This document shows positions 36,922-46,949 of a stretch of 64,000 nt of DNA, one piece after another. Every line of letters starts with the position of its first letter. Within the stretch, counting starts at the first letter, position 1. The translations under genes and the position numbers were made by a program. A model generated the notes under the pieces. The model was given only the letters and a program-made list of their open reading frames with translations, was not told where the DNA came from and ran no database searches. Origin of the DNA: Gammaproteobacteria bacterium (GTDB lineage Bacteria; Pseudomonadota; Gammaproteobacteria; Chromatiales; Chromatiaceae); contig RZZN01000012.1 of assembly GCA_009929855.1 (NCBI GenBank), positions 17,004 through 81,003 of the forward strand. Reading direction: 5' to 3'.

Positions 36922-37740
36922 TCAGCGCGGCGCATCGGGCACACGCGGCAGGTCGAAGACTGGCGGATATTCGGCGCGGACGAAATAGAGTCCTTGCGGC
37001 GGCGCGGTGACTCCGCCGAGACGCCGATCGCGCGCACTCAAGAGCTCGCTGGTCCACTCGGTGGAGGCCTCACCGCGTCCGATCTTCATCAAGACCCCGG
37101 CGATGTTGCGCACCATGTGGTGCAGAAAGCCGTTCGCCCCGACGCGCAGCTCGATCAGTCCCGCGGTCTCGCTCAGCTCCAGATAGTGCAGATCCCGGAT
37201 CGGGCTCTTCGCCTGACAGGCCACCGCGCGAAAGCTGGAGAAGTCATGCCGTCCGACCAGTGCCCGGCCCGCCTCGCGCATGCGCGCGAGATCCAAGCGG
37301 CGGTGCGTCCAAACCGCGCGGTCACGGCGCAGGGGCGAGCGTGTCGACGCGACCAGGATGAGATAACGATAGTGACGCGCCAGCGCACTGAAGCGCGCGT
37401 GGAACGAGTCATCCACGGCGCGCGCCCAGCGTACCGCCACGTCGGGCGGCAGATTGACATTGGCCCCCAGCACCCAGGACCGCTCCGAGCGCTGGGCGTG
37501 CGTGTCGAAATGCACCACTTGCCCCTCGGCATGCACCCCGGCATCGGTCCGTCCGGCGCACTGGATGCGCACCGGATGATCCGCGACCCGTCCGATCGCG
37601 GCCTCCAGGGTCGTCTGCACGCTGCGCGCCGCGGTTTGGGTCTGCCACCCATGGAAGGCGGTGCCGTCATATTCGACACCGAGCGCGATGCGCTGGCGCG
37701 CGCGGCCATTCAGCTCACCCACAGGATCCCACTCGCTCAA
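36922..37740 (-). CDS. truA: tRNA pseudouridine(38-40) synthase
   Basis: The 272-residue enzyme has the start RIALGVEYDGTAFHGWQTQ and the catalytic Asp66 in CAGRTDAGVHA. It also has the blocks FHARFSALARHYRYLI and GANGFLHHMVRNIAGVLMKIG. It modifies the anticodon arm. The start overlaps the fimV stop by 4 bases. Confidence 0.97.
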   Translation of the reverse strand: MSEWDPVGELNGRARQRIALGVEYDGTAFHGWQTQTAARSVQTTLEAAIGRVADHPVRIQCAGRTDAGVHAEGQVVHFDTHAQRSERSWVLGANVNLPPDVAVRWARAVDDSFHARFSALARHYRYLILVASTRSPLRRDRAVWTHRRLDLARMREAGRALVGRHDFSSFRAVACQAKSPIRDLHYLELSETAGLIELRVGANGFLHHMVRNIAGVLMKIGRGEASTEWTSELLSARDRRLGGVTAPPQGLYFVRAEYPPVFDLPRVPDAPR

Positions 37741-40031
37741 CGCAGGCTCGCCAACAGCTCGCGCGCCTCCGCGCGCTGCGCCTCATTGCCATCCTCCAGC
37801 ACCTCCTCGAGGATCTCGCGCGCCGACTGGGCGTCATCCATGTCCAGGTAGGCGCGCGCGAGGTCGAGCTTCGTCGCGTTCTCGTCCCAGATGCTCGAAT
37901 CGGCCAGCCAACCTGCCGTGGATGATGCTTCGACAGCCTCATCCGTTGAGGCTCTGGATGGCCTTTGCTCGAGCAGATCGAGCACGTCACGATCGATCGA
38001 GCCCAAAAGGATGTCATCACTGGGCTGGCTCGGGGTCGGCACGGTTGGTTGGCCATCGGCCTGCGTCGGGGCTCGAGCCGCGGCCAGCGCATCCAGATCC
38101 AAGGCGCCCTCCTCGCTCAGGTCATCGAGTGTCAGGATCAGATCATCGGGTGCGCTCACGCGCGGCGCGGAGAGCGGCCCGCCATCCGGCGGCTGGGTGG
38201 GTGCGCCGGCGATGAGCGCTTCGAGCGCGTCCTCGTCGAAGGTCACCTCATCCAACAGCAGCGGCTCCTCGTCCTGCCGCGCCGACATCCGCTCATCCGC
38301 GAGCGCCGTCTCATGGCGCGGGGGCGCGGTGCGTTGCACGGAGACTGGGGCGACCTCCTCCAGGGGCGGCGGCTCCCGTCCCGCGACCTCGACAGCGGCG
38401 CCCGCATCACGGGATGGCGTGTGCGCTGCGACCTCCTCGGGCCGCTCCAGCCGCGGCTCATCCTCCTCGGGCAGATCCAACTGCGGCTCCTCCAGAGGCG
38501 CCGCGGAGATCTCGGTGATCGAGATCCCGGCGCTCGGATCCCAATGTCCACCGCGCTCGACCATCAGCGCGATGATGCCCAACTGCTGCCATTGCTCTGG
38601 CTCGGCGCGGTCACCACCAGATGCCTTGATCTCGTCCATCACGGCCCGCAGTGCCGCGGAATCACCGCTGCCCGCATGAATCTCAGCCAACTTGAACTTG
38701 ATATCGAGACGCTCGGGCGCGCGTTCGAGCTCGCGCTTCAGCAGATCCTCGGCCTCCTTGTAACGTCCATAGGCCACGTAGATGTCGGCCTCCGAGAGTG
38801 GATCAGCCTCCTCGGTCTCGGCATCGAACCGCGCCAGCGAGGCCAGCTCGGCCGACAGGGCCGCGAGTCCACTCGCGGGCGCGCCGTCCGCGAGCGCACT
38901 CGGTGTCTCGCCGCGCGCCTCGGCGCGCTCGCGCCCGGCGTGCGGCGGCGCGCTCGCGCCCGCCGCCTGCGCGGCAAAGGGCTGCGGGATCAAGATCGAC
39001 TCGGGCGTGACCTGCTCGACGTCCGTCAGGTCCGAGTCTGTCTCCACCTCGAGGGCGCGCCGGCGGCGGCGTGCCGCCTGCCAGATCAGGGCCAGCACCC
39101 CGAGGGCCATGACAGCGGCCATGGCCGCGAGTGGGACCAGATAATCATGCCAGGCCGAGCTGGCCACGGTCTCGGACACGGGCGCTGGCCGCGGAGCGGA
39201 TGGCCTGGACTCGGCCGGCGGGGCCGGGCTCGCCGCGACGGTGACCGCGGCCGGATCCGGGACCACCGACGCTGGGCTGGCAGACTCCCGCGCCGCGACC
39301 TCGCCGGGAGGCGTCTCGACCCGCGTGGGACTGGGCTCGGGTGGCGCGACGGCAAGCCGCGCGCGCTCGGCATCACGCATCCTCAGCTCCGCCGTCGTTT
39401 CGGCAAGCTGTTTCTCCAGATCCTGGACACGCAGCTGCAAGCGCTCGACCTGGGCCCGTGCCTCCTGGCTCGTCTCCAAGGCCAGCTGGAGCTCGCGCTC
39501 GATCGCCGCGCTCAGCGCCGGCGTGGGCTCGGGCGCCGCGGCCGGGCGCACTGGCGCCGGCCGCGGCGCTGGTGACGGGGTCGGCGTCGCTGGACGGGCG
39601 GACGCCCCGCCGGCTGGTCTGGCCGCGCCCCGCGTGTCAGTGGGTGGATCGAGCAGGGCGGTGTAGTGTCTGATCAGCTTGCCGCCTGGCCAGAGCACCT
39701 GCAGCAGCAAGTCGACGAAGGGCTCGCGGATCGGCTCGCGGCTGGTGACACGGATCACCGGATCGCCGCGGGCCGACAGGCCGGGCTGGAAGGACAGCTG
39801 GCTGAGAAACTGGAGACGCTCGACACCGGACAGGGCAAAGTCCTCGGGCGAGGCCAGGGTCACGCGAATGGTATCGAGCTCATCGCCCTTGACATCGATG
39901 AGATCGATCTCAGCGAGGAACGGTTGATTGAGCGCTGATTCGGCGCGCATGCCGCCGAGCCCAAGCGCGGCGGCATCGAGCGCGAAGAGGCTCAGCAGAA
40001 CCGTCAACCCAACAAAGCTAGCGCGCACCAT
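37737..40031 (-). CDS. fimV: FimV-like polar hub protein
   Basis: The 764-residue protein has a signal peptide (SFVGLTVLLSLFALDAAALGLGG) and the FimV N-terminal domain (ESALNQPFLAEIDLIDVKGDELDTIRVTLASPEDF). A proline-rich segment, a coiled coil (about 195-235), a membrane helix (about 310-330) and an acidic cytoplasmic region follow. The conserved C-terminal FimV motif is ENATKLDLARAYLDMDDAQSAREILEEVLEDGNEAQRAEARELLASL. FimV organises type IV pili and polar c-di-GMP or cAMP signalling. ATG 40031 has GAGGG 8 bases upstream; the longer frame has no site. The position between asd and truA is as in Pseudomonas. Confidence 0.92.
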   Translation of the reverse strand: MVRASFVGLTVLLSLFALDAAALGLGGMRAESALNQPFLAEIDLIDVKGDELDTIRVTLASPEDFALSGVERLQFLSQLSFQPGLSARGDPVIRVTSREPIREPFVDLLLQVLWPGGKLIRHYTALLDPPTDTRGAARPAGGASARPATPTPSPAPRPAPVRPAAAPEPTPALSAAIERELQLALETSQEARAQVERLQLRVQDLEKQLAETTAELRMRDAERARLAVAPPEPSPTRVETPPGEVAARESASPASVVPDPAAVTVAASPAPPAESRPSAPRPAPVSETVASSAWHDYLVPLAAMAAVMALGVLALIWQAARRRRRALEVETDSDLTDVEQVTPESILIPQPFAAQAAGASAPPHAGRERAEARGETPSALADGAPASGLAALSAELASLARFDAETEEADPLSEADIYVAYGRYKEAEDLLKRELERAPERLDIKFKLAEIHAGSGDSAALRAVMDEIKASGGDRAEPEQWQQLGIIALMVERGGHWDPSAGISITEISAAPLEEPQLDLPEEDEPRLERPEEVAAHTPSRDAGAAVEVAGREPPPLEEVAPVSVQRTAPPRHETALADERMSARQDEEPLLLDEVTFDEDALEALIAGAPTQPPDGGPLSAPRVSAPDDLILTLDDLSEEGALDLDALAAARAPTQADGQPTVPTPSQPSDDILLGSIDRDVLDLLEQRPSRASTDEAVEASSTAGWLADSSIWDENATKLDLARAYLDMDDAQSAREILEEVLEDGNEAQRAEARELLASLR

Positions 40032-40238
40032 CCCGTACCCTCGTCGGCGGACGGCAGCACGCCGCCGTCCACACGAAATGACTCTGGTGATCTCGCCGTT
40101 GGGGTCACGGCGCCCATGATCCAGACATCCATTGCAAGAGCCACCCCAGGCGCACGCTGCCGGCGACCAGGGGTCGTGTCGTCGCGCCGGACATCGCACA
40201 TCGCCAGCGCGCACCGCCGCGCGAGCAATCAAAGGCTG

Positions 40239-40267
40239 ACTATAGTCGATGGTCGCGAGGAGACCAA
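40239..40267 (-). promoter_or_regulatory. Candidate sigma-70 promoter for fimV
   Basis: On the minus strand TATAGT (40239-40244, five of six) follows TTGGTC (40262-40267) by 17 bases. It lies in the 267-base gap between asd and fimV, giving a leader of about 200 bases. Confidence 0.45.
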
Positions 40268-40298
40268 GCACAAGGAGCGCGCGGCGGTGCGATCAGCC

Positions 40299-41408
40299 TC
40301 AGAGCAGGATCCCAAGCATCCGGCGCAAAGGCTCGGCCGCGCCCCACAACAGCTGATCACCCACCGTGAAGGCGCTCAGGTAACGATCGCCCAGGTTCAT
40401 CTTGCGCACCCGCCCGACCGGAATGCGCAGGGTTCCGGTCACGGCCGACGGGGACAGCCCATCAACGGTCTGCTGGCGATCGTTCTCGATCAGGCTCACC
40501 CAGTCGTTGGAGGAGGCGATGATCGACTCGATCTCGGCGAGCGAGCAGTCGCGCGTCAGCTTGATGGTCAAGCCTTGACTGTGACAGCGCATGGCCCCGA
40601 CCCGCACGCACAGACCATCGATCGGCACCGGGTCACCCTCGCGTCCGATGATCTTGTTGGTCTCGGCCATCCCCTTCCACTCCTCGCGGCTCTGACCGTT
40701 CGGCAGCTGGGTATCGATCCAGGGAATGAGGCTCCCGGCCAGGGGCACGCCGAAATTGGCCCGCGGAAAGTCCGCGCCGTGCATGACCTGCGTGACCCGC
40801 CGATCGATCTCGAGGATGGCGGAGGCCGGATCGTCCAGCAAGGGCGCCACCGCGCCGTGCAAGGCCCCCATCTGAGCGAGCAGCTCGCGCATGTTCTTCG
40901 CGCCCGCGCCCGAGGCGGCCTGATAGGTCATGGCGCTGATCCACTCGACCAGCCCCTCCCGGAACAGCCCACCAATGGCCATCAGCATGAGACTGACGGT
41001 GCAATTGCCGCCGATGAAATCACGCTGTCCTTGCTCCAGCGCGCGATCGATCACCGAGCGGTTGACCGGATCCAGGATGATGGTGGCATTCGGCTCCATG
41101 CGCAGCGCCGAGGCCGCATCGATCCAGTAGCCGCTCCAGCCGCTCGCGCGCAGCTTGGGATGAACCGCCTTGGTGTAGTCCCCGCCCTGACAGGAGAGGA
41201 TCAGGTCCATCTCGCGCAAGGCCTCGATCGATTCGGCATCCTCGAGTGGACGGGCACCCTGCCCCACGTCCGGACCCGGCTGCCCCACCTGCGAGGTGGT
41301 GAAGAACACCGCCTCCGGGATCCGCTCGAAATCACCCTCGGCGCGCATGCGATCCATGAGGACCGAGCCGACCATACCCCGCCAACCAATCAAACCAACA
41401 CGCTTCAT
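40299..41408 (-). CDS. asd: Aspartate-semialdehyde dehydrogenase
   Basis: The 369-residue protein has the NADP motif [18 protein letters not shown] and the active-site Cys136 in [24 protein letters not shown] and [17 protein letters not shown] are also present. It belongs to the E. coli-type (gram-negative) branch. It supplies the substrate of hom (3666-4982). ATG 41408 has GGAG 8 bases upstream. It lies 48 bases after leuB. Confidence 0.97.
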   Translation of the reverse strand: MKRVGLIGWRGMVGSVLMDRMRAEGDFERIPEAVFFTTSQVGQPGPDVGQGARPLEDAESIEALREMDLILSCQGGDYTKAVHPKLRASGWSGYWIDAASALRMEPNATIILDPVNRSVIDRALEQGQRDFIGGNCTVSLMLMAIGGLFREGLVEWISAMTYQAASGAGAKNMRELLAQMGALHGAVAPLLDDPASAILEIDRRVTQVMHGADFPRANFGVPLAGSLIPWIDTQLPNGQSREEWKGMAETNKIIGREGDPVPIDGLCVRVGAMRCHSQGLTIKLTRDCSLAEIESIIASSNDWVSLIENDRQQTVDGLSPSAVTGTLRIPVGRVRKMNLGDRYLSAFTVGDQLLWGAAEPLRRMLGILL

Positions 41409-41456
41409 GGATCTACTCCGCAATCTTCACAATGGCTTGGCCCACCGGCGCGCGTC

Positions 41457-42536
41457 TCACAGTGCCGCGACCACCGCATCGCCCATCTCGGCGGTGCCCA
41501 CCTGACGCATCCCGTCGGACATGATGTCAGCGGTGCGCAATCCTTGGTCAAGCACTCGGGAAACCGCCTGCTCGACGCGCTCGGCCGCCGCCGGCGCGCC
41601 CAACGAGTAACGCAGCATCATGGCTACCGAGAGGATGGTGGCCAATGGATTGGCCACACCGCGACCGGCAATGTCCGGGGCCGAGCCATGGATCGGCTCG
41701 TACATCCCCTGCCCCGCGGCATTCAGGGCCGCCGAGGGCAGCATCCCGATGGAGCCGGTCAGCATCGCCGCGCAGTCCGAGAGGATGTCGCCGAACATGT
41801 TGGTGGTCACCATGACATCGAACTGCTTGGGCGCGCGCACCAGCTGCATGGCGGCGTTGTCGACATACATGTGGGTCAATGTGATCTCGGGATAGTCGCG
41901 CGCGGTGCGCGTCGCGACCTCGCGCCACAGCTCGGTGGATTCGAGCACGTTGGCCTTGTCCACCGAGCAGACGCGCCGATCGCGCTTCATGGCGATCTCG
42001 CAGGCGGTGCGACAGATCCGCTCGATCTCGGATTCGGAGTAGACCAGCGTGTTGAAGCCCCGACGCTCACCCCCGGGCAGGGTCTCGATCCCGCGTGGCT
42101 GACCGAAATAGATGCCCCCGGTGAGCTCGCGCACGATCATGATGTCGAGCCCGGAGACCACCTCAGACCTGAGCGTGGAGGCCTCGGCCAGCTGCGGATA
42201 GAGGATGGCCGGGCGCAGGTTGGCGAACAGACCCAGGCCCGCGCGTAGACCGAGCAGGCCCTTCTCGGGCCGCTTGGAGATGTGCAGCGGCTCCCACTTG
42301 GGTCCGCCCACCGCGCCGAGCAGCACGGCATCGGCAGCCCGCGCCGCCGCCATGGTCGCCTCGGGCAGTGGATCACCCACGGCATCGTAGGCCGCGCCGC
42401 CGACCAGCGCATCCTCCAGCTCGACCTCGATCGACCCCGCGGCCTGGAGCGCGCGCAACACCTTCACCGCCTCGGCCACGATCTCCAGGCCGATCCCATC
42501 CCCAGCCAGGACCAGAACTTTCTTGCTCAATGTCAT
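41457..42536 (-). CDS. leuB: 3-isopropylmalate dehydrogenase
   Basis: The 359-residue enzyme oxidises and decarboxylates 3-isopropylmalate. It has [39 protein letters not shown], the metal-binding [24 protein letters not shown] and [18 protein letters not shown]. It is separated from leuD by 120 bases, unlike the tightly joined leuC-leuD. Confidence 0.97.
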   Translation of the reverse strand: MTLSKKVLVLAGDGIGLEIVAEAVKVLRALQAAGSIEVELEDALVGGAAYDAVGDPLPEATMAAARAADAVLLGAVGGPKWEPLHISKRPEKGLLGLRAGLGLFANLRPAILYPQLAEASTLRSEVVSGLDIMIVRELTGGIYFGQPRGIETLPGGERRGFNTLVYSESEIERICRTACEIAMKRDRRVCSVDKANVLESTELWREVATRTARDYPEITLTHMYVDNAAMQLVRAPKQFDVMVTTNMFGDILSDCAAMLTGSIGMLPSAALNAAGQGMYEPIHGSAPDIAGRGVANPLATILSVAMMLRYSLGAPAAAERVEQAVSRVLDQGLRTADIMSDGMRQVGTAEMGDAVVAAL

Positions 42537-42626
42537 GAGTTGCTCGCTATCAACCGTATGAAGATGAATCGGCGCGGTGAGCCGGATCGAACGGGCGACT
42601 CGCCGCCATCGCCCCCGTCAGCGATC

Positions 42627-42652
42627 CGGCCGAGCGTTCGCCCGCTCGGCCG
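42627..42652 (-). promoter_or_regulatory. Perfect 10-bp hairpin in the leuD-leuB gap
   Basis: CGGCCGAGCG and CGCTCGGCCG pair around a 6-base loop, beginning 4 bases after the leuD stop on the transcribed strand. No U-run follows, so it is more likely an mRNA-stability or pausing element than a full intrinsic terminator. Confidence 0.45.
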
Positions 42653-42656
42653 CGGC

Positions 42657-43310
42657 TCATTGGTCTGGTGTCAGGAACAGCCAGGGCGCCTCGCGGCGAC
42701 GGCGCGTTTCATAGGCACGAATGGCGTCGGCCTGCTGCAGGGTCAGGCCGATGTCGTCCAAGCCCTCGACCAAGCGTCGCTTGTTGCCGGCATCCAGCTC
42801 GAACGGGATGCACTCACCCGTCTCGAGGGTCAGCACCTGACCCGGCAGATCCACCGAGATGCGCAGCGCCTCGGCACCATGGGCGCTCGCAAAGAGCCTG
42901 TCGACGGTCTCCGCGGGGAGCACGATCGGCAACAAGCCGTTCTTGAAGCAGTTGTTGTAGAAGATGTCCGCGAAGCTCGGGGCGATGATGACACGAAACC
43001 CATAGTCGGCCAGTGCCCAGGGCGCGTGCTCGCGCGATGAGCCGCACCCGAAGTTCTCGCGCGCCAGCAGGATGCTGGCCCCTTGATAGCGCGGATCATT
43101 GAGGACGAACTCCGGATTGAGCGGCCGATGGGTGCAATCCATCTCCGGCTCGCCGCGATCCAGATACCGCAGCTCGTCGAACAGATAGGGGCCGAACCCG
43201 GTGCGCTTGATGCTCTTGAGGAACTGCTTGGGGATGATGGCATCGGTGTCGACGTTGGCGCGATCCAAGGGTGCCACGCGTCCGGTGAAATTCTCGAAGG
43301 GCTCCATCAC
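42657..43310 (-). CDS. leuD: 3-isopropylmalate dehydratase small subunit
   Basis: This 217-residue swivelling subunit has [36 protein letters not shown] and [20 protein letters not shown], both diagnostic. With LeuC it interconverts 2- and 3-isopropylmalate. Its start overlaps the leuC stop by 4 bases. Confidence 0.97.
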   Translation of the reverse strand: MMEPFENFTGRVAPLDRANVDTDAIIPKQFLKSIKRTGFGPYLFDELRYLDRGEPEMDCTHRPLNPEFVLNDPRYQGASILLARENFGCGSSREHAPWALADYGFRVIIAPSFADIFYNNCFKNGLLPIVLPAETVDRLFASAHGAEALRISVDLPGQVLTLETGECIPFELDAGNKRRLVEGLDDIGLTLQQADAIRAYETRRRREAPWLFLTPDQ

Positions 43311-44710
43311 AGGGTCCTCACATCGACGAAGTGACCCGACACGGCCGCGGCGGCGGCCATGGCCGGACTGACCAGATGGGTGCGTCCCCCCTGCCCCTGC
43401 CGCCCCTCGAAGTTGCGGTTGGAGGTCGAGGCACAGCGCTCACCCGGCTCGAGCCGGTCGGCGTTCATGGCCAGGCACATTGAGCAACCGGGCTCGCGCC
43501 ATTCGAATCCAGCCTCGGTGAAGATCCGATCCAGGCCCTCGGCCTCGGCCTGCGCCTTGACCAGACCCGAGCCAGGCACGACCAGCGCGAGACGAATGTT
43601 CGGCGCGACCCGCCGACCCTTCAGCACGGCGGCCGCGGCGCGCAGATCCTCGATGCGCGAGTTGGTGCAAGAACCGATGAACACCTTGTCCAGCTCGATC
43701 TCCTGGATCGGGGTCCCCGGCGTCAACCCCATGTAGGCCAGGGCACGTCGCATCCCGTCGGCCTTGACCGGATCGGGCTCGCGCGCCGGATCAGGCACCT
43801 TGCCGTCCACCGCCACCACCATCTCGGGCGAGGTGCCCCACGTCACCTGCGGCTGGATCGTCGCGGCATCCAGGTGCAGCACCCGATCGAACACCGCGTC
43901 CGGATCGCTCACCAGGGTGCGCCAGTGCGCGGCGGCCTGCTCGAAGAGCTCACCCCGAGGGGCATAGGGGCGGCCACGCAGATACTCGATGGTCTTCTCG
44001 TCGACCCCGATCAGACCGGCCCGCGCGCCCGCCTCGATGGCCATGTTGCAGACCGTCATGCGCCCCTCCATGGAGAGCGCGCGGATCGCCTCGCCAGCGA
44101 ACTCGATCACCGCCCCGGTTCCACCGGCGGTGCCGATGGTGCCGATGATGGCGAGCACGATGTCCTTGGCGGTCACGCCCGGCCCGACTTGACCGTCGAC
44201 ACTGATCAAGAAGGACTTGGACTTGCGTTGGGTCAGCGTATGGGTCGCCAGGACATGCTCGACCTCGGAGGTCCCGATCCCGAAGGCGAGGGCCCCGAAG
44301 GCGCCATGGGTCGAGGTGTGCGAATCACCGCAGACCAGGGTCGCGCCCGGCAGGGTGAAGCCCTGCTCCGCGCCGATCACATGCACGATCCCCTGACGCG
44401 GATCATTCATGCGAAAGAGCGTGATCCCGAAGTCGCTGCAATGCCGATCGAGCGTCTCCACCTGGATACGCGAGACCGGATCCGTGATCCCCAGATGCAG
44501 ATCACGCGTCGGGACATTGTGATCCGGCACCGCCAGATGAGACGAAGCTCGCCACGGCTTGCGCCCGGCCAGGCGCAGCCCCTCGAAGGCCTGTGGCGAG
44601 GTCACCTCATGGACGAGCTGACGATCGATATAGAGCAAGGCCGCGCCGTTCTCGTCGAGCTCGACGACGTGCGCGTCCCAAAGTTTGTCATAGAGGGTCT
44701 TGCCACCCAT
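43307..44710 (-). CDS. leuC: 3-isopropylmalate dehydratase large subunit
   Basis: The 467-residue aconitase-family subunit holds a [4Fe-4S] cluster. Its ligands are the Cys in IGSCTNSR and the two in [44 protein letters not shown] is another signature. ATG 44710 has GAGG 8 bases upstream; the longer frame is not supported. leuA is not in the window. Confidence 0.97.
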   Translation of the reverse strand: MGGKTLYDKLWDAHVVELDENGAALLYIDRQLVHEVTSPQAFEGLRLAGRKPWRASSHLAVPDHNVPTRDLHLGITDPVSRIQVETLDRHCSDFGITLFRMNDPRQGIVHVIGAEQGFTLPGATLVCGDSHTSTHGAFGALAFGIGTSEVEHVLATHTLTQRKSKSFLISVDGQVGPGVTAKDIVLAIIGTIGTAGGTGAVIEFAGEAIRALSMEGRMTVCNMAIEAGARAGLIGVDEKTIEYLRGRPYAPRGELFEQAAAHWRTLVSDPDAVFDRVLHLDAATIQPQVTWGTSPEMVVAVDGKVPDPAREPDPVKADGMRRALAYMGLTPGTPIQEIELDKVFIGSCTNSRIEDLRAAAAVLKGRRVAPNIRLALVVPGSGLVKAQAEAEGLDRIFTEAGFEWREPGCSMCLAMNADRLEPGERCASTSNRNFEGRQGQGGRTHLVSPAMAAAAAVSGHFVDVRTL

Positions 44711-44742
44711 GGGTCTAACCTCACGGCTGAAATGATCGGGCA

Positions 44743-44771
44743 AGGATAAACGGCGGATCACTTAAGCTCAA
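44743..44771 (-). promoter_or_regulatory. Candidate sigma-70 promoter for leuCDB
   Basis: On the minus strand TTGAGC (44766-44771) and TATCCT (44743-44748) are 17 bases apart, each matching four of six positions. The predicted leader is only about 25 bases, too short for a leucine attenuator peptide. Confidence 0.5.
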
Positions 44772-44882
44772 TCGACGCCGTGCCATCGAGCGGCGCAACG
44801 TTGCAGCGCAGCCTCATGACGCGCGCGCGATCGCCCGCGCTCCGAGCGCGTGAGTGCTGACCGCGAGGCACACCGGGACGGC

Positions 44883-45830
44883 CTATGGAGTGATCGGATC
44901 GCGCGCGAGCAGATCCACGAGCTCGACCCTGAAGGGGGTCTCGGCGCTCGCATCGATGCTGATCCAGACCCCACCGATGCGCGGTGAGCCTGGCACCTCC
45001 ACGCGCACGAAACGCTCGATGGTCCGCCCAGTGCGCGCATCGCGCAACGGCTGGTTGTGCTGGAAATTGTGGGTGTCGCCATGGATCACCAGCACAGGTC
45101 CAGGATAACGGTCGAGCAATTCGATCAGCGACTCGCGCAGACCGACGAAGCCGCGCGCCGGACGCGCCAGCTCGAATTGCGGATTGGCCTGGAAGAACAG
45201 GACCATGGCCAAGGCCTCCTGTGCCTTGGCCTGCTCGAGCGCCTGCGCGAGCCAGCGCCGGGTCGCGGCCTCGCGCGCGGTGAATTCGGCGATGGCCGCC
45301 GCGTCGCCCGATCGATGACCGTTGTTGCTGCCGACGACGTGGAGCGTCACGAAAAGGATCCCTGAGTGCATGAAGGCCACCTGCTCGGGATAGGCCGGCC
45401 CGTCGCCCCCAGCCGCCACCCGGGCGCCCAGCCGATCGAGCCGCAGCACCTCGGGATCGGCGAAGAACAGCTCGCGCAGTCGCGCCAAGCGCTCGCGTGG
45501 ATCCTTGGCGCCCGCGCTGAGACGATGGCAATCGGTCCACTCATTGTCACCTGGCGTGTAGACCACGGGCACCGGTTGGCCGCGAAAGATTTCCGCGATC
45601 CTGCTCAGCTGCGCATCGGTGCAGGGCGAGCCCCCTGACTTGATGTCCCCGACGTGGACCAGAAAAGGGCTGCCCCCGGCGACGGCCTGGTCGAAGAGCG
45701 CGCTCAACTGCGCCTCCTCCGCCGTCTTGTAAGGCAGATCACCCAGGGCGAAGAAGCGTGTCGCCTCGGCCCGCGCCAACGTGCCACACAACAGACTCAG
45801 GCCCGCCCAGAATAGGATCGCTCGTCGCAT
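44883..45830 (-). CDS. Secreted calcineurin-like metallophosphoesterase
   Basis: The 315-residue protein has a signal peptide (MRRAILFWAGLSLLCGTLARA, cleavage near 21). Phosphoesterase motifs are FALGDLPY (Asp31), VHVGDIKSGGSPC (Asp62), YTPGDNEWTD (Asp95, Asn96) and VIHGDTHNFQHNQPL near 240. The substrate is unknown. ATG 45830 was chosen because the signal peptide starts there; the longer frame upstream runs across srkA. It is divergent from srkA with 57 bases between, and lies upstream of leuC on the same strand after a 172-base gap. Confidence 0.85.
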   Translation of the reverse strand: MRRAILFWAGLSLLCGTLARAEATRFFALGDLPYKTAEEAQLSALFDQAVAGGSPFLVHVGDIKSGGSPCTDAQLSRIAEIFRGQPVPVVYTPGDNEWTDCHRLSAGAKDPRERLARLRELFFADPEVLRLDRLGARVAAGGDGPAYPEQVAFMHSGILFVTLHVVGSNNGHRSGDAAAIAEFTAREAATRRWLAQALEQAKAQEALAMVLFFQANPQFELARPARGFVGLRESLIELLDRYPGPVLVIHGDTHNFQHNQPLRDARTGRTIERFVRVEVPGSPRIGGVWISIDASAETPFRVELVDLLARDPITP

Positions 45831-45887
45831 CGTCGCCCCCAGTGCGCAGCGCGTTTCGACCGCCCATGCGGCCGAATCCGCATTACA

Positions 45888-46898
45888 ATGCGCTTCATGA
45901 TACCCCCGATTCAGACCCCATACGCCGCACTCGGACCCGATCTGGTGCTCGCCGCGATCGAGCAGCTGGGCCTGCCGACCGACGGGCGCCTGCTTGCACT
46001 CAACAGCTACGAGAACCGGGTCTATCAGGTCGGCATCGAGGACGCGCCGCCACTGATCGCGAAGTTCTACCGTCCAGGGCGGTGGAGCGACGCGGCGATC
46101 CTCGAGGAGCACGCCTTCGTGCAGCAATTGGCCGAGCACGAGATCCCCGCCGTCCCGCCCCTGCGCATCGCCGGGGCGACCCTGCACACCCATGCCGGAT
46201 ATCGCTTCTCGCTGACACCACGACGCGGCGGTCGGGCCCCCGAGCTGGAGGACCCCAGTGTGCTCGAATCGCTCGGCCGGCTGCTTGGGCGCATCCACGC
46301 GATCGGCGCCATCGCACCCTTCAAGCATCGTCCGACGCTCGACTGCGAGTCATTCGGCATCCTGCCACGCAACCATCTGCTGGCCGAGCGCTGGATCCCG
46401 ACCGAGCTGCTACCCGCCTACACCAGCGTCGTGGACGAGGCACTCGATGGGGTGCGCGCCTGCTATGACCGCGCCGGCGACATCGCGCTCATCCGACTGC
46501 ATGGCGACTGTCACCGGGGCAATCTGCTCTGGACCGATGGCGGCGCGCATTTCGTCGATTTCGACGATGCCCGCATGGGCCCGGCAATCCAGGATCTCTG
46601 GATGCTGCTCGCGGGCGAGCGCGCGGAGATGAGCCAACAGCTCGACGCCGTCCTGAGCGGTTACGAGGACTTCCAGACCTTCGACGAGCGCGAGCTGCAC
46701 CTGATCGAGGCACTGCGCACGCTGCGCATTATCCATTATGCCGACTGGCTGGCCAGCCGCTGGGAAGACCCGGCCTTCCCCGCCGCCTTCCCCTGGTTCA
46801 GCGGTCATCGCTTCTGGCAGGACCACATCCTGCAGCTGCGCGAGCAGATCGCGGCGATGCAGGAGGGTCCGCTCTGGGCACACGCCAACCGCTATTGA
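45888..46898 (+). CDS. srkA: Stress response kinase A (YihE/RdoA family)
   Basis: The 336-residue APH-fold Ser/Thr kinase has LNSYENRVYQVGIEDAPPLIAKFYRPGRWSDAAILEEHAFVQQLAEHEIPAVPP. The catalytic loop is RLHGDCHRGNLLW and the metal loop is FVDFDDARMGPAIQDLWMLL. In E. coli SrkA counteracts stress-induced death and is coupled with dsbA. No dsbA is visible here. ATG 45888 or 45897 could be the start. Confidence 0.94.
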   Translation: MRFMIPPIQTPYAALGPDLVLAAIEQLGLPTDGRLLALNSYENRVYQVGIEDAPPLIAKFYRPGRWSDAAILEEHAFVQQLAEHEIPAVPPLRIAGATLHTHAGYRFSLTPRRGGRAPELEDPSVLESLGRLLGRIHAIGAIAPFKHRPTLDCESFGILPRNHLLAERWIPTELLPAYTSVVDEALDGVRACYDRAGDIALIRLHGDCHRGNLLWTDGGAHFVDFDDARMGPAIQDLWMLLAGERAEMSQQLDAVLSGYEDFQTFDERELHLIEALRTLRIIHYADWLASRWEDPAFPAAFPWFSGHRFWQDHILQLREQIAAMQEGPLWAHANRY

Positions 46899-46949
46899 GC
46901 GCCAGGGTGCGGATGTCCAGGGGCGCGCTCGGGGTCGGCGGACGCGCCG

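Noticed and set aside
40032..40271. N-terminal extension of FimV
   Set aside because: The signal peptide begins at ATG 40031 with GAGGG upstream. The extension overlaps the candidate promoter region and is Arg/Cys-rich without similarity.
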